This document shows, piece by piece, positions 43,639 to 51,476 of a stretch of DNA of 64,000 nucleotides (position 1 is its first letter; every line of letters begins with the position of its first letter). A model generated the notes under the pieces. It saw only the letters and a list, made by a program, of their open reading frames with translations. It ran no database searches and was not told the origin of the DNA. The DNA comes from CAG-877 sp963645945 (GTDB lineage: Bacteria; Bacillota_I; Bacilli_A; RF39; UBA660): the NCBI GenBank assembly GCA_963645945.1, contig CAVIUA010000048.1, forward strand, positions 1-64,000. Reading direction: 5' to 3'. The position numbers and the translations under genes were made by a program.

Positions 43639-44070
43639 TTACTCTTGACCTTCAACAGCAATTCCCATATTTTTAGCAGTTCCTGCTACGATTTTCATAG
43701 CTTCTTCTACAGAATATGCATTTAAATCAGGTAATTTGATTTCTGCAATTTCTCTTAATTGAGCTTCTGTAATTGTACCAACAACTTCTTTAGAACCCTT
43801 AACGGAACCTTTATTGATTTTTGCATATTTCTTCAATAAGAAACTAGCTGGTGGAGTTTTAATAACAAAATCAAAACTTCTATCATCATATACAGAGATT
43901 TCTACTGGTAAGATGTCACCCATTTTGTCTCTAGTTGCATCATTATATTTAGTACAAAAATCTTGAAGATTGATTCCTGCTGGACCTAAAACAGTTCCTA
44001 CTGGTGGAGCTGGTGTAGCTTTTCCTGCTGGAATTTGTAATTTAATTTTCTTTATTGCTTCCTTTGCCAC
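43639..44070 (-). CDS. rplK: 50S ribosomal protein L11
   Basis: 143 residues from GTG 44070; an earlier GTG (44079) is part of the AGGAGGTG binding site. 'KIKLQIPAGKATPAPPVGTVLGPAGINLQDFC' (parts: QIPAGKATPAPPVG, LGPAGINLQDFC) and 'KTPPASFLLKKYA' identify L11, which binds the GTPase centre of 23S rRNA and is the thiostrepton and RelA-response site. It is the first gene of rplK-rplA with a long structured leader. Confidence 0.98.
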   Translation of the reverse strand: MAKEAIKKIKLQIPAGKATPAPPVGTVLGPAGINLQDFCTKYNDATRDKMGDILPVEISVYDDRSFDFVIKTPPASFLLKKYAKINKGSVKGSKEVVGTITEAQLREIAEIKLPDLNAYSVEEAMKIVAGTAKNMGIAVEGQE

Positions 44071-44079
44071 GAAAAACAC

Positions 44080-44194
44080 CTCCTATAATTTTTCTCACGT
44101 GTTACGTGCACTATTACTGATAAATTCTATTCTCATCCCGCTTCATAAATGAAAACATCACTTATCAATAACATCTATATTAAATAAATATAGC
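44080..44194 (-). promoter_or_regulatory. Structured rplK leader
   Basis: Minus-strand leader of about 115 nt. CTATATT/AATATAG, TGATAA...TTATCA enclosing the GAAGCGGGATGAGA segment, and CACGT-AAC-ACGTG hairpins can be drawn. Length and position fit a ribosomal-protein (L1 or L11) autoregulatory leader, not proven. Confidence 0.4.
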
Positions 44195-44200
44195 CATTAA

Positions 44201-44229
44201 ATAATATCATAAAGATCTATATATTTCAA
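44201..44229 (-). promoter_or_regulatory. rplKA promoter next to the nusG stop
   Basis: TTGAAA (44229-44224) and TATTAT (44206-44201), spacing 17, immediately after nusG on the minus strand. Confidence 0.7.
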
Positions 44230-44234
44230 GAACT

Positions 44235-44768
44235 TTACGCTTTTTCTATCTGTCCAAGTTCAACTTCAACAGAAGTTTCTTGTCCAAACAAATCAACAAG
44301 TAACATAACTTTTTGATTAGGTAAATCTACAGAATCAACTTTTCCATACATACCGTTGAATGGTCCAGATATTATCTTAACTTTAGCACCAACAGTAAGT
44401 TCTTTATCAACATCAAGTCTACTAATACCCATATTACCTAAAATCTTATCAACTTCAGCTGGTTGTAATGGTGTTGGCTTAGCTCCTTTTCCAGAAGATC
44501 CAATGAAACCAGTAACTCCAGGAGTATTACGTACAACATACCAAGCCTCATCTGTCATAACCATTTCAACTAAAATGTATCCAGGAAACATTTTCTTAAT
44601 TTTTTCTTTTGTTACACCATCTTTTACTTCAACAACTTTTTCTTCAGGTATAACAACTCTAAATATATAATCTTGCATATCCATTGATTCGGAACGCATT
44701 TCTAACTTTTCTTTAACTTTATTCTCATGTCCAGAATAAGTATTAACTACATACCATTGTTTTTCCAT
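44235..44768 (-). CDS. nusG: Transcription termination/antitermination factor NusG
   Basis: 177 residues. The NGN domain ('WYVVNTYSGHENKVKEKLE', 4-22; 'FPGYILVEMVM'; 'VRNTPGVTGFIG') binds the RNA polymerase clamp. The C-terminal KOW domain ('GAKVKIISGPFNGMYGKV', about 127-144) contacts ribosome or Rho. TAGGAGGTAAATT precedes the ATG; ten bases after secE. Normal length and neighbours. Confidence 0.98.
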   Translation of the reverse strand: MEKQWYVVNTYSGHENKVKEKLEMRSESMDMQDYIFRVVIPEEKVVEVKDGVTKEKIKKMFPGYILVEMVMTDEAWYVVRNTPGVTGFIGSSGKGAKPTPLQPAEVDKILGNMGISRLDVDKELTVGAKVKIISGPFNGMYGKVDSVDLPNQKVMLLVDLFGQETSVEVELGQIEKA

Positions 44769-44778
44769 AATTTACCTC

Positions 44779-45060
44779 CTATATTAATGATTGAATTAAA
44801 GCAAATATAACTTCAATTAAATAAAAGAATAAAGAACAAAATATGATGAAAACAATTGTTGCTATGGAATATCTAACCATGTCTTCTTTACTTGGCCAAT
44901 GAACTTTAGAAATTTCACTTTTTACACCATGGCAAAATATTCTAAATCTAACCCAGAGACTTTTTTTACTTTCAGAACTTTTATTACTCTTCTTAGTATC
45001 TTTTTTTATTTCCTTTTTATTCTTATTCTCAGTAGACTTTTTAGTTTTTTCTGTAGCCAT
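44779..45060 (-). CDS. secE: Preprotein translocase subunit SecE
   Basis: 93 residues. A long Lys/Ser/Asn-rich N-terminus (1-34) precedes the amphipathic helix 'RIFCHGVKSEISKVHWPSKEDMVRYS' (parts: EISKVHWPSKEDM), then one membrane helix (about 68-90). This is the minimal one-helix SecE of Firmicutes, clamping SecY. It heads the secE-nusG operon; rpmG, usually upstream, is absent here. AAGGAGAATGATTAAAT precedes the ATG. Confidence 0.95.
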   Translation of the reverse strand: MATEKTKKSTENKNKKEIKKDTKKSNKSSESKKSLWVRFRIFCHGVKSEISKVHWPSKEDMVRYSIATIVFIIFCSLFFYLIEVIFALIQSLI

Positions 45061-45092
45061 ATTTAATCATTCTCCTTAGATTAATTATTCAA

Positions 45093-45117
45093 AATAAAAA
45101 CACTTCCAAGTGCTCAT
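45093..45117 (-). terminator. Weak terminator before secE
   Basis: On the minus strand AGCACT-TGGA-AGTGTT (one G-T pair) is followed by TTTATTTT. It lies right at the predicted secE transcription start, so it would stop read-through from the upstream gene rather than secE's own transcript. Confidence 0.4.
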
Positions 45118-45121
45118 CTAT

Positions 45122-45150
45122 AAAATAGCATAAACACCAAGAAATGTCAA
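45122..45150 (-). promoter_or_regulatory. secE-nusG promoter
   Basis: Consensus TTGACA (45150-45145) and TATTTT (45127-45122), spacing 17, on the minus strand. Confidence 0.75.
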
Positions 45151-45159
45151 ACAATTTAT

Positions 45160-45894
45160 CTAAAATTGTGTTATTAAAACCAAAATAGCAAAAATAACAC
45201 CTATCATTGCGACAATAAATGGTACTATAAAGAAGCTAACATATGCTGAATTATCATTTCTTCTACCTAGTTGACCATAAATACCATCATTTATTTTTCT
45301 ATTGGCTGGATCAGGCTTACCTAAAAGACTATGTCCATTAGATTTAACCAAGGCATTTCCCATACCAAGAGAATTACCATTAGAATAATCTGTTGAAGTA
45401 CCATTTACTTCTTTTTCTAATTCTTCTAAATCTCTTCTTCTCTTCTCCATGATATAGTCATTATAATAAACTCCAGCGCCACGTTCAAAAATACCTCTAT
45501 AATAAGGAACATCACCTTCAGGTAAATATATTTCAAACATGTCAAAATTATCTCTCAAAAAAGCTTTATTAATATAAATTTGATCAGGAAAATGACAGTG
45601 AATGCCAACACCAATATCACTAAGATCAGAAATATTTTCTCTAACAATGTCCCTCTTTTGCATACCATTAGATCCATCAGCAATTGCTAAATTATCAAAT
45701 TTTATTTGCTGATAAGAACCATTTAAGATATGAATATTGTTAGGATCAAATGAAGTTATGTAGCAACCCTTTTCATGAATGTATCTCATAGCACTATCCA
45801 TGCCTAACTTTAATGGCAAGATACTGTCTTCATCATAATGAAGTTCATACCATTCGCTTAGAGTAATACTATTAGAATCATCAATTCTATTCAT
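45160..45894 (-). CDS. Membrane-anchored protein with kinase C-lobe-like segment, function unknown
   Basis: 244 residues from ATG 45894, nine bases after AGGG. The stretch 'AMRYIHEKGCYITSFDPNNIHIL' (about 36-58, parts: YIHEKGCYITSFDPNNI) resembles the catalytic-loop region of kinase folds, but there is no N-lobe or glycine loop. A charged helix (about 150-166, 'MEKRRRDLEELEKEV') and a polar Asn/Gly/Ser linker follow. One C-terminal helix (about 220-243) anchors it in the membrane. It has its own promoter and sits between sigH and secE, where rpmG normally lies. Family not recognised. Confidence 0.6.
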   Translation of the reverse strand: MNRIDDSNSITLSEWYELHYDEDSILPLKLGMDSAMRYIHEKGCYITSFDPNNIHILNGSYQQIKFDNLAIADGSNGMQKRDIVRENISDLSDIGVGIHCHFPDQIYINKAFLRDNFDMFEIYLPEGDVPYYRGIFERGAGVYYNDYIMEKRRRDLEELEKEVNGTSTDYSNGNSLGMGNALVKSNGHSLLGKPDPANRKINDGIYGQLGRRNDNSAYVSFFIVPFIVAMIGVIFAILVLITQF

Positions 45895-45913
45895 ACGCAC
45901 TCACCCTACTATA

Positions 45914-45942
45914 ATTGTAAAGCAAAATTTTCAAAAATACAA
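45914..45942 (-). promoter_or_regulatory. Promoter of the membrane-anchored protein gene
   Basis: TTGTAT (45942-45937) and TACAAT (45919-45914), spacing 17, minus strand, within the 50-base gap after sigH. Confidence 0.5.
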
Positions 45943-45945
45943 ACA

Positions 45946-46527
45946 TTAATAAACATTTTTAAATCTTTCATGTAAAACTTTTCTTATTTTATAAAGTCTA
46001 CCATCAACAGTAGTAATAGGTATATCAAGTAACCTACTAATTTCTTTATAACTAAAACCATTATACCTAAGTTCAAAAATAGAACTATCTCCAATATTAA
46101 ATAAAGATTTATAATAAATAAACTGTCTTTCTAACAACTCTTCATCAAAATAATAATCTAAGTTTTTATCATCTTTAATATTACAGTAAAATTCTTCACC
46201 TAAAGAAGTATTTAAATAATAATGTTTATTGCTACTCATCTTTCTACAAAAAGATAAGATTCTTCGCTCAACACAAATACAAGCAAAAGTATAAAATAAA
46301 GCTCCAGACTTTTCATCATACTTATCAATTGCGTCATTCAAAGCAATTAAACCTTCTTGTACTAAATCATCAAAGTCTACTCTTGCCCATTTAGCTGACA
46401 TAGAATACTTTGATGCTAACTTTTTAACTATAGGAATATACTTATTAAACATAATTTTCCTAGCTTCTTCATCATTTTCTTTAACTAAATAAACAACTTC
46501 ATAATCATTTATTTTTTTATAATCCAT
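45946..46527 (-). CDS. sigH: RNA polymerase sigma factor, SigH-like
   Basis: 193 residues. Region 2 contains 'KLASKYSMSAKWARVDFDDLVQEGLIALNDAIDKYD' (parts: DFDDLVQEGLIAL) and 'FYTFACICVERRILSF'; region 4 contains 'ELRYNGFSYKEISRLLDIPITTVDGRLYKIR' (parts: GFSYKEISRLLDIP). Position after mrnC-rlmB and before secE-nusG is that of sigH in B. subtilis, where it drives the switch to sporulation. With yabG, spoVG and yabPQ in the same window, a role in sporulation is likely. Seven bases after rlmB. Confidence 0.88.
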   Translation of the reverse strand: MDYKKINDYEVVYLVKENDEEARKIMFNKYIPIVKKLASKYSMSAKWARVDFDDLVQEGLIALNDAIDKYDEKSGALFYTFACICVERRILSFCRKMSSNKHYYLNTSLGEEFYCNIKDDKNLDYYFDEELLERQFIYYKSLFNIGDSSIFELRYNGFSYKEISRLLDIPITTVDGRLYKIRKVLHERFKNVY

Positions 46528-46534
46528 AAACCCT

Positions 46535-47233
46535 CTACTTTCTATTACGGATTACTTCGTATATCATAATACCAGATGCTACAGATGCATTTAAACTATT
46601 TGTAGTTCCATACATTGGTATTTTAGCAATAAAGTCACAGGCATTTTTAACAAGTTTAGACATACCAGATCCTTCATTACCAATTACTAATGCAATTTTT
46701 GATGAATAATCTATACTTCTATAATCAACACTATCCTCTAAAGCTGTACCAACTATCCAAAAACCATTTTTCTTAAGTTCATCTATTGCCGAAACCAAAT
46801 TAGTAACAGTAACAATATTAACATTATCCAAAGTACCTGCACTAGTTTTCATTACAGTAGAATTAACTTGAGTTTGACGATCCTTTGGCATGATAATAGC
46901 ATCAACTTTAGCGGCCTCGCAAGTTCTTATTATAGCTCCAAGATTATGTGGATCTTCTAAATGATCTAATATTACAAAAAAACAAGCATCTTCATTTAAT
47001 ACATCAGATATATCTTTATACTTATAATCCGGAATAAATAGTATTATACCTTGATGAACTCCTGATGCCAAATGATCAATTTCTTTTTTTGACTTGTATT
47101 GAATAGGTACTTTTCTCTTTTCTATTAAGGATTTTATTTCTTTATCACTAAAACCGTCTTGTAAAATAATTTTTTGAATTATTTTTCCATTTTCTAATAA
47201 TTCTTTTGCAACATTTCTACCATAAACCAACAT
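46535..47233 (-). CDS. rlmB: 23S rRNA (guanosine-2'-O-)-methyltransferase, RlmB/SpoU family
   Basis: 232 residues from ATG 47233, after AGGTGATTAAT. The N-terminal substrate-binding domain ('LVYGRNVAKELLENG') is followed by the SPOUT knot: 'ILDHLEDPHNLGAIIRTCEAA' (parts: DHLEDPHNLGAIIR), 'ALVIGNEGSGMSKLV' and 'IPMYGTTNSLNASVASGIMIYE' (parts: NSLNASVA). It uses SAM to methylate a ribose in 23S rRNA. One base separates it from the mrnC stop. Confidence 0.94.
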   Translation of the reverse strand: MLVYGRNVAKELLENGKIIQKIILQDGFSDKEIKSLIEKRKVPIQYKSKKEIDHLASGVHQGIILFIPDYKYKDISDVLNEDACFFVILDHLEDPHNLGAIIRTCEAAKVDAIIMPKDRQTQVNSTVMKTSAGTLDNVNIVTVTNLVSAIDELKKNGFWIVGTALEDSVDYRSIDYSSKIALVIGNEGSGMSKLVKNACDFIAKIPMYGTTNSLNASVASGIMIYEVIRNRK

Positions 47234-47234
47234 A

Positions 47235-47609
47235 TTAATCACCTAAAATAAATTTCATTATCTCATTTATTCTTTCTTTTTTATTTTGAAGTTCTAAATA
47301 ACCAATGATAGCTTCTAATCCAGTTGCATACTTATAAGTAATAATATCGCAACTTTTGGGGTGAGAAGTAGTCTTATAATTCCTAGCTCTCTTAAATACA
47401 CTAATTTCATCTTCATATAAGAAATTATCATCAATCATTTTCGTTAAATATTTAGCTTGATTATTAGCACTAACATAAGAAATAGCTTCTTTCTGTAAGT
47501 CATTTACATTACCAATACCAGATAAAACTAAATGCTTTCTAACATAATTTTCATAAATAGTATCACCTAAATACGCTAAAACCAATACATTAATTTCATT
47601 AACATTCAT
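47235..47609 (-). CDS. mrnC: Mini-ribonuclease III
   Basis: 124 residues from ATG 47609 (GAGGAC upstream; a GTG at 47618 lies too close to it). The RNase III catalytic core 'LAYLGDTIYENYVRKHL' (about 11-27, with the D of 'GDTIYE') is present and the double-strand RNA-binding domain is absent, which defines MrnC. It matures 23S rRNA ends. The order cysS-mrnC-rlmB-sigH is conserved; yacP is missing. Confidence 0.93.
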   Translation of the reverse strand: MNVNEINVLVLAYLGDTIYENYVRKHLVLSGIGNVNDLQKEAISYVSANNQAKYLTKMIDDNFLYEDEISVFKRARNYKTTSHPKSCDIITYKYATGLEAIIGYLELQNKKERINEIMKFILGD

Positions 47610-47641
47610 ATACTTCACGTCCTCAAAAACAATTTTATCAC

Positions 47642-47677
47642 AATAATAAAAATCTACACAGAAAAATTGTGTAGATT
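47642..47677 (-). terminator. cysS terminator
   Basis: AATCTACACA pairs with TGTGTAGATT (47651-47677); on the minus strand TTTATTATTG follows. Confidence 0.85.
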
Positions 47678-47682
47678 AATTA

Positions 47683-49077
47683 TTAAATTAACTCGTAAGT
47701 TGTTCCTTCCCTAGTATCAATTAAACGAACACCTTGTTCTAACAATTCATCTCTTATCGCATCAGCCGTAACAAAATCTTTATTTTTCTTTGCTTCATTA
47801 CGTAACTCTATCTTCTTTAAGATTTCTTCATCATCAAGTTCACTACTTACTTCATCTACTTTTAATAAGTCAAGAGATAAAACTTCATCAAACTTCTCTA
47901 TTAATTTTCTCTTAGTACCATCATTAACCGAATTATCCTTTAAAATATCGTATACTAAAGTAATCATATTAGAAGTATTTAAATCATCTTCTATATAGTT
48001 TTTAAACTTACTTAAATATTCTTCATATTTACTATCATCTACTTCTGAAGAACCTAATTTTGAAATACGTGATTTTAATTTTAAATAGGCTTTCTCTGCA
48101 CCAGATAATATATCAAAGTCAAATGTTAATTGATTATGATAATAAGAATTTAAACATAAATAACGATAACTTAAAGGATTATAACCTTTTTCTTCTAATA
48201 AAGAAACTGTTAAGAATTCACCAGATGATTTACTCATTTTACCATTTTTATTATTTAAAAAACCATAGTGAACCCAGTAATTACACCAAGGATGAAGCCC
48301 TAAATAAGCTTCACTTTGAGCAATTTCATTAGTATGATGTGGAAAAACAGCATCTTCAGCACCACAGTGTATATCTAACTTTTCACCTAAATATTTTATT
48401 GAAATACCAGAACATTCTATATGCCATCCAGGATAACCTCGTCCCCAAGGAGAATCCCATTGTAACTCTTGATTATTAAATTTTGAATTAGTAAACCATA
48501 AACCAAAGTCAAATGGATTACGTTTTGCTTCATCTACATCTATATCACTTCTAACAGCAACTAATAAGTCATCACTATTACGTCCAGATAACTCATAGTA
48601 ATTAGAAAATTTAGAAGTATCATAATAAACATTACCATTAGAAATATAAGCATAACCAGTTTCTAATAATTTAGTAATTATTTTTATATACATATCAATA
48701 TTATCTGTAGCATTAGATACTACATCAGGCTTTCTAATATTTAATTTACAACAGTCATCAAAAAAACAATCAGTATAATACTTGGCAATTTCCAAAGATG
48801 ATTTATGCTCCCTTTTAGCAGCAACCAACATCTTGTCTTCACCTGTATCACCATCACCTACTAAATGACCTACATCAGTAATATTCATAACTCTTTCAAC
48901 ATCATAACCAAGAAATTTTAAACTTTTCTCTAAAATATCCTCAGAAATATATGTACGTAAGTTACCAATATGTGCATAACTATACACAGTAGGACCACAG
49001 GTATACATTTTAACCTTTCCTTCTTCATTAGGAATAAATTCTTCTACTTTTTTTGACAACGTATTAAATATTTTCAT
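47683..49077 (-). CDS. cysS: Cysteinyl-tRNA synthetase
   Basis: 464 residues, class I. The HIGH-type motif is 'PTVYSYAHIGNLRTY' (about 29-43) and the KMSKS loop is 'GKMSKSSGEF' (about 278). Zinc ligands for cysteine recognition are C27 of 'TCGPTVY', the Cys of 'WHIECSG' and 'HHTNE'. The C-terminal helical DALR-like part ends 'VRLIDTREGTTYEL'. No T-box precedes it. GAGGTGAAAAA lies before the ATG. Confidence 0.97.
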   Translation of the reverse strand: MKIFNTLSKKVEEFIPNEEGKVKMYTCGPTVYSYAHIGNLRTYISEDILEKSLKFLGYDVERVMNITDVGHLVGDGDTGEDKMLVAAKREHKSSLEIAKYYTDCFFDDCCKLNIRKPDVVSNATDNIDMYIKIITKLLETGYAYISNGNVYYDTSKFSNYYELSGRNSDDLLVAVRSDIDVDEAKRNPFDFGLWFTNSKFNNQELQWDSPWGRGYPGWHIECSGISIKYLGEKLDIHCGAEDAVFPHHTNEIAQSEAYLGLHPWCNYWVHYGFLNNKNGKMSKSSGEFLTVSLLEEKGYNPLSYRYLCLNSYYHNQLTFDFDILSGAEKAYLKLKSRISKLGSSEVDDSKYEEYLSKFKNYIEDDLNTSNMITLVYDILKDNSVNDGTKRKLIEKFDEVLSLDLLKVDEVSSELDDEEILKKIELRNEAKKNKDFVTADAIRDELLEQGVRLIDTREGTTYELI

Positions 49078-49096
49078 TTTTTCACCTCGTAAAGTT

Positions 49097-49105
49097 AGTA
49101 TAACA
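49097..49105 (-). promoter_or_regulatory. cysS extended -10 promoter
   Basis: TGTTATACT on the minus strand 19 bases before the start codon; -35 TTTATT at 17 bases is weak. Confidence 0.45.
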
Positions 49106-49125
49106 TATTATTTATAAGAAATAAA

Positions 49126-51348
49126 CTAATGTTTAACAGTTAAAGTATCTACATATTTTCTTAATACTTTATCTACATGTCTTGCACCAAATACCTTATA
49201 ATTACATTCATTTTTAATTTTATTCACAAGTTCTGGGGAAAAGTCCTTTTCAAATCCTAAATCATTAGCCCTCTTACAAATAATTTTACCTATAGTATTA
49301 CTATCAATATCATCAAAATATATAATTTTATCAATTCTGTTTACAAATTCAACTCCCAAAAACTCTTTAAACTTTTCATATACCAAACTATTATCTGAAG
49401 AAAAACCTATTTTTTTATTAGTAGTGCCCAAATTAGATGTCATAAAAATAACTACATTACTAAAGTCTATTTGTTCACCATAGGAATTAGTCATACAACC
49501 AGTATCAAAAACTTGTAAAAAAAGTCGTAATACATCTGGATGTGCTTTTTCTATTTCATCAATTAAAAAAACCGAATATGGATTATCTTTAACTTTCTCT
49601 AATATACAATTATTATCATTATATCCAACATAGCCAGCTGGCGCTCCTATTATCTTACTAATAGAATGACCTTCTTTATATTCACTCATATCAAGTCTAA
49701 TAAAAGCCGTCTTCGAATATAACAATCTAGCATACTCTTTTACCAATAATGTCTTTCCAATACCAGTTTTACCAACTAATAATAGTGATACAGGTACATT
49801 TTTATTAATTTTACGTGAAAGTGTAATCTCTAATATCTCATCAATTGCCTTTTTCTGTCCAAACACAGTTTTATTTAAACTTAAAGTAATACTACTTTTA
49901 TTATATTTTAAAATTTTATTAACAGGTATTTTAGTCTTCTCATAAATAACATCGTGTAAAGTCTCTTTATTAATACTTTTTACACTTTTACACTTAGTAC
50001 TTCTCATAAAGTTTTTATTAATCAGCGTCTCTAACTCCTCTTGTTCTTCTTTTAATTGTCTAGCTAATTTATAATCATGATCAATAATAGCTTTATTCCT
50101 TTTATTTCTAACTTCATTCATTGAAATAGTAAGTAATCTATTTTTCTTTTCATAAGTATTATCAATTATAGCTGTCTTACTACAAGCTTCATCTAATATA
50201 TCAATAGCTTTATCTGGAAATCTACCTGTTGTAATATATCTATCAGAAAGTTCAACTATTAATTTAATAATCTCATCACTAATTTTTACACCATGATAAT
50301 TTTCATAAATATCTCTAAGTTGAAATAAAATCTTTTCTGTTTCAGAAGCTGTAGGCTCTTCTACATATATTTTCTGAAATCTTCTATCTAAAGCTTTATC
50401 TTTTTCTAAATACTTTTTATATTCTGTCAGAGTTGTTGCTCCTATAATTTTAATTTTTCCACGAGCTAAATATGGTTTTAAGATATTAGAAGCATCAATT
50501 GCCCCTTCCGCACCACCGGCACCTACTAAAGTATGTATTTCATCAATAAATAAAATTATATTTCTTTCATTTTCTAATTCACTAATTATTTTATTAATTC
50601 TTTCTTCAAACTCTCCACGATATTTAGTTCCAGATATTAAACTAGCCATAGAAACACTAAAAATTTTACTATTTTCTAAGTTTTTAGGAACACTTCCAAC
50701 TACTATTCTCCTAACTAATTCTTCAACTATTGCAGTCTTACCAACACCAGCTTCCCCTATTAATAATGGATTATTTTTTGTACGTCTTAGTAATATTTCT
50801 ATCATTCTATTTACTTTAACATCTCTGCCAACAACCGGATCAAAACCTTCTTCTTCACATTTTTTATTTAAATCAATTGCGTACTCTTCTAATAATAAAT
50901 TTCTTCCCTTTTTACAAGAATGATACACCATCCTATTAGAAAACTTTTCATATAACAAATCAATATCAATATTCATTCCCAATAATATTCTATTCGCAAC
51001 ACCATCACCTTCTTCTAGTAATGAAATAAATAATTTATCCACAGTAACTGTGGAATCATCATTCTTACAGTCCAAAATAGTATTCTCAATAATTCGTTTC
51101 AATAATGGTGTATATAAAAACCAGTCATTATTCTTCTTACCTATTCCTATTACTTTAATTATTTCATCCTTATATTTCTTATAAGTAATTTTATATTCAC
51201 TCAAAACTTGAGTAATAGCTAAATCAGTGTTATGTAAAATAGCTAACAATAAATGCTCACTACCAACATAAGGATGTTTCAAATCCATCATTTCTTTTTT
51301 TGCCATTAATAATACTTTTTGTGAATCTTCATCAAATTTTGAAAACAT
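49126..51348 (-). CDS. clpC: ATP-dependent Clp protease ATP-binding subunit ClpC
   Basis: 740 residues from ATG 51348, nine bases after AAGGAG. An N-terminal Clp repeat domain (1-140) is followed by AAA-1 with Walker A 'GEAGVGKT' (198-205) and 'LFIDEIHTLVGAGGAEGAID'-type Walker B (parts: LFIDEIHTLVGAG). A UVR-like middle helix ('KLARQLKEEQEELE', about 425) and AAA-2 with Walker A 'GKTGIGKT' (526-533) come next. It unfolds substrates for ClpP. Shorter than B. subtilis ClpC (about 810), and ctsR-mcsA-mcsB are not adjacent. Confidence 0.93.
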   Translation of the reverse strand: MFSKFDEDSQKVLLMAKKEMMDLKHPYVGSEHLLLAILHNTDLAITQVLSEYKITYKKYKDEIIKVIGIGKKNNDWFLYTPLLKRIIENTILDCKNDDSTVTVDKLFISLLEEGDGVANRILLGMNIDIDLLYEKFSNRMVYHSCKKGRNLLLEEYAIDLNKKCEEEGFDPVVGRDVKVNRMIEILLRRTKNNPLLIGEAGVGKTAIVEELVRRIVVGSVPKNLENSKIFSVSMASLISGTKYRGEFEERINKIISELENERNIILFIDEIHTLVGAGGAEGAIDASNILKPYLARGKIKIIGATTLTEYKKYLEKDKALDRRFQKIYVEEPTASETEKILFQLRDIYENYHGVKISDEIIKLIVELSDRYITTGRFPDKAIDILDEACSKTAIIDNTYEKKNRLLTISMNEVRNKRNKAIIDHDYKLARQLKEEQEELETLINKNFMRSTKCKSVKSINKETLHDVIYEKTKIPVNKILKYNKSSITLSLNKTVFGQKKAIDEILEITLSRKINKNVPVSLLLVGKTGIGKTLLVKEYARLLYSKTAFIRLDMSEYKEGHSISKIIGAPAGYVGYNDNNCILEKVKDNPYSVFLIDEIEKAHPDVLRLFLQVFDTGCMTNSYGEQIDFSNVVIFMTSNLGTTNKKIGFSSDNSLVYEKFKEFLGVEFVNRIDKIIYFDDIDSNTIGKIICKRANDLGFEKDFSPELVNKIKNECNYKVFGARHVDKVLRKYVDTLTVKH

Positions 51349-51369
51349 ACAAATCATCTCCTTAAGATA

Positions 51370-51399
51370 ATTTTATTTCTAGTATGTCCAGAAATGCAA
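51370..51399 (-). promoter_or_regulatory. clpC promoter
   Basis: TTGCAT (51399-51394) and TAAAAT (51375-51370), spacing 18, minus strand. No CtsR-type direct repeat (GGTCAAANANNGTCAAA) is visible. Confidence 0.55.
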
Positions 51400-51433
51400 T
51401 AAATTACATCCACAAAAAAAAGACAAAAATCGC

Positions 51434-51462
51434 AAAAAAAAGAGGCTCATCAGAACCTCTTT
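51434..51462 (-). terminator. Terminator of the YfcC-like gene
   Basis: AAAGAGG pairs with CCTCTTT (51439-51462), followed by T-rich sequence on the minus strand. Confidence 0.8.
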
Positions 51463-51476
51463 GTTATTACTAAGTA

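Noticed and set aside
49078..49125. T-box upstream of cysS
   Set aside because: The spacer is only 48 bases and lacks the GGTGGTACCGCG-like motif.
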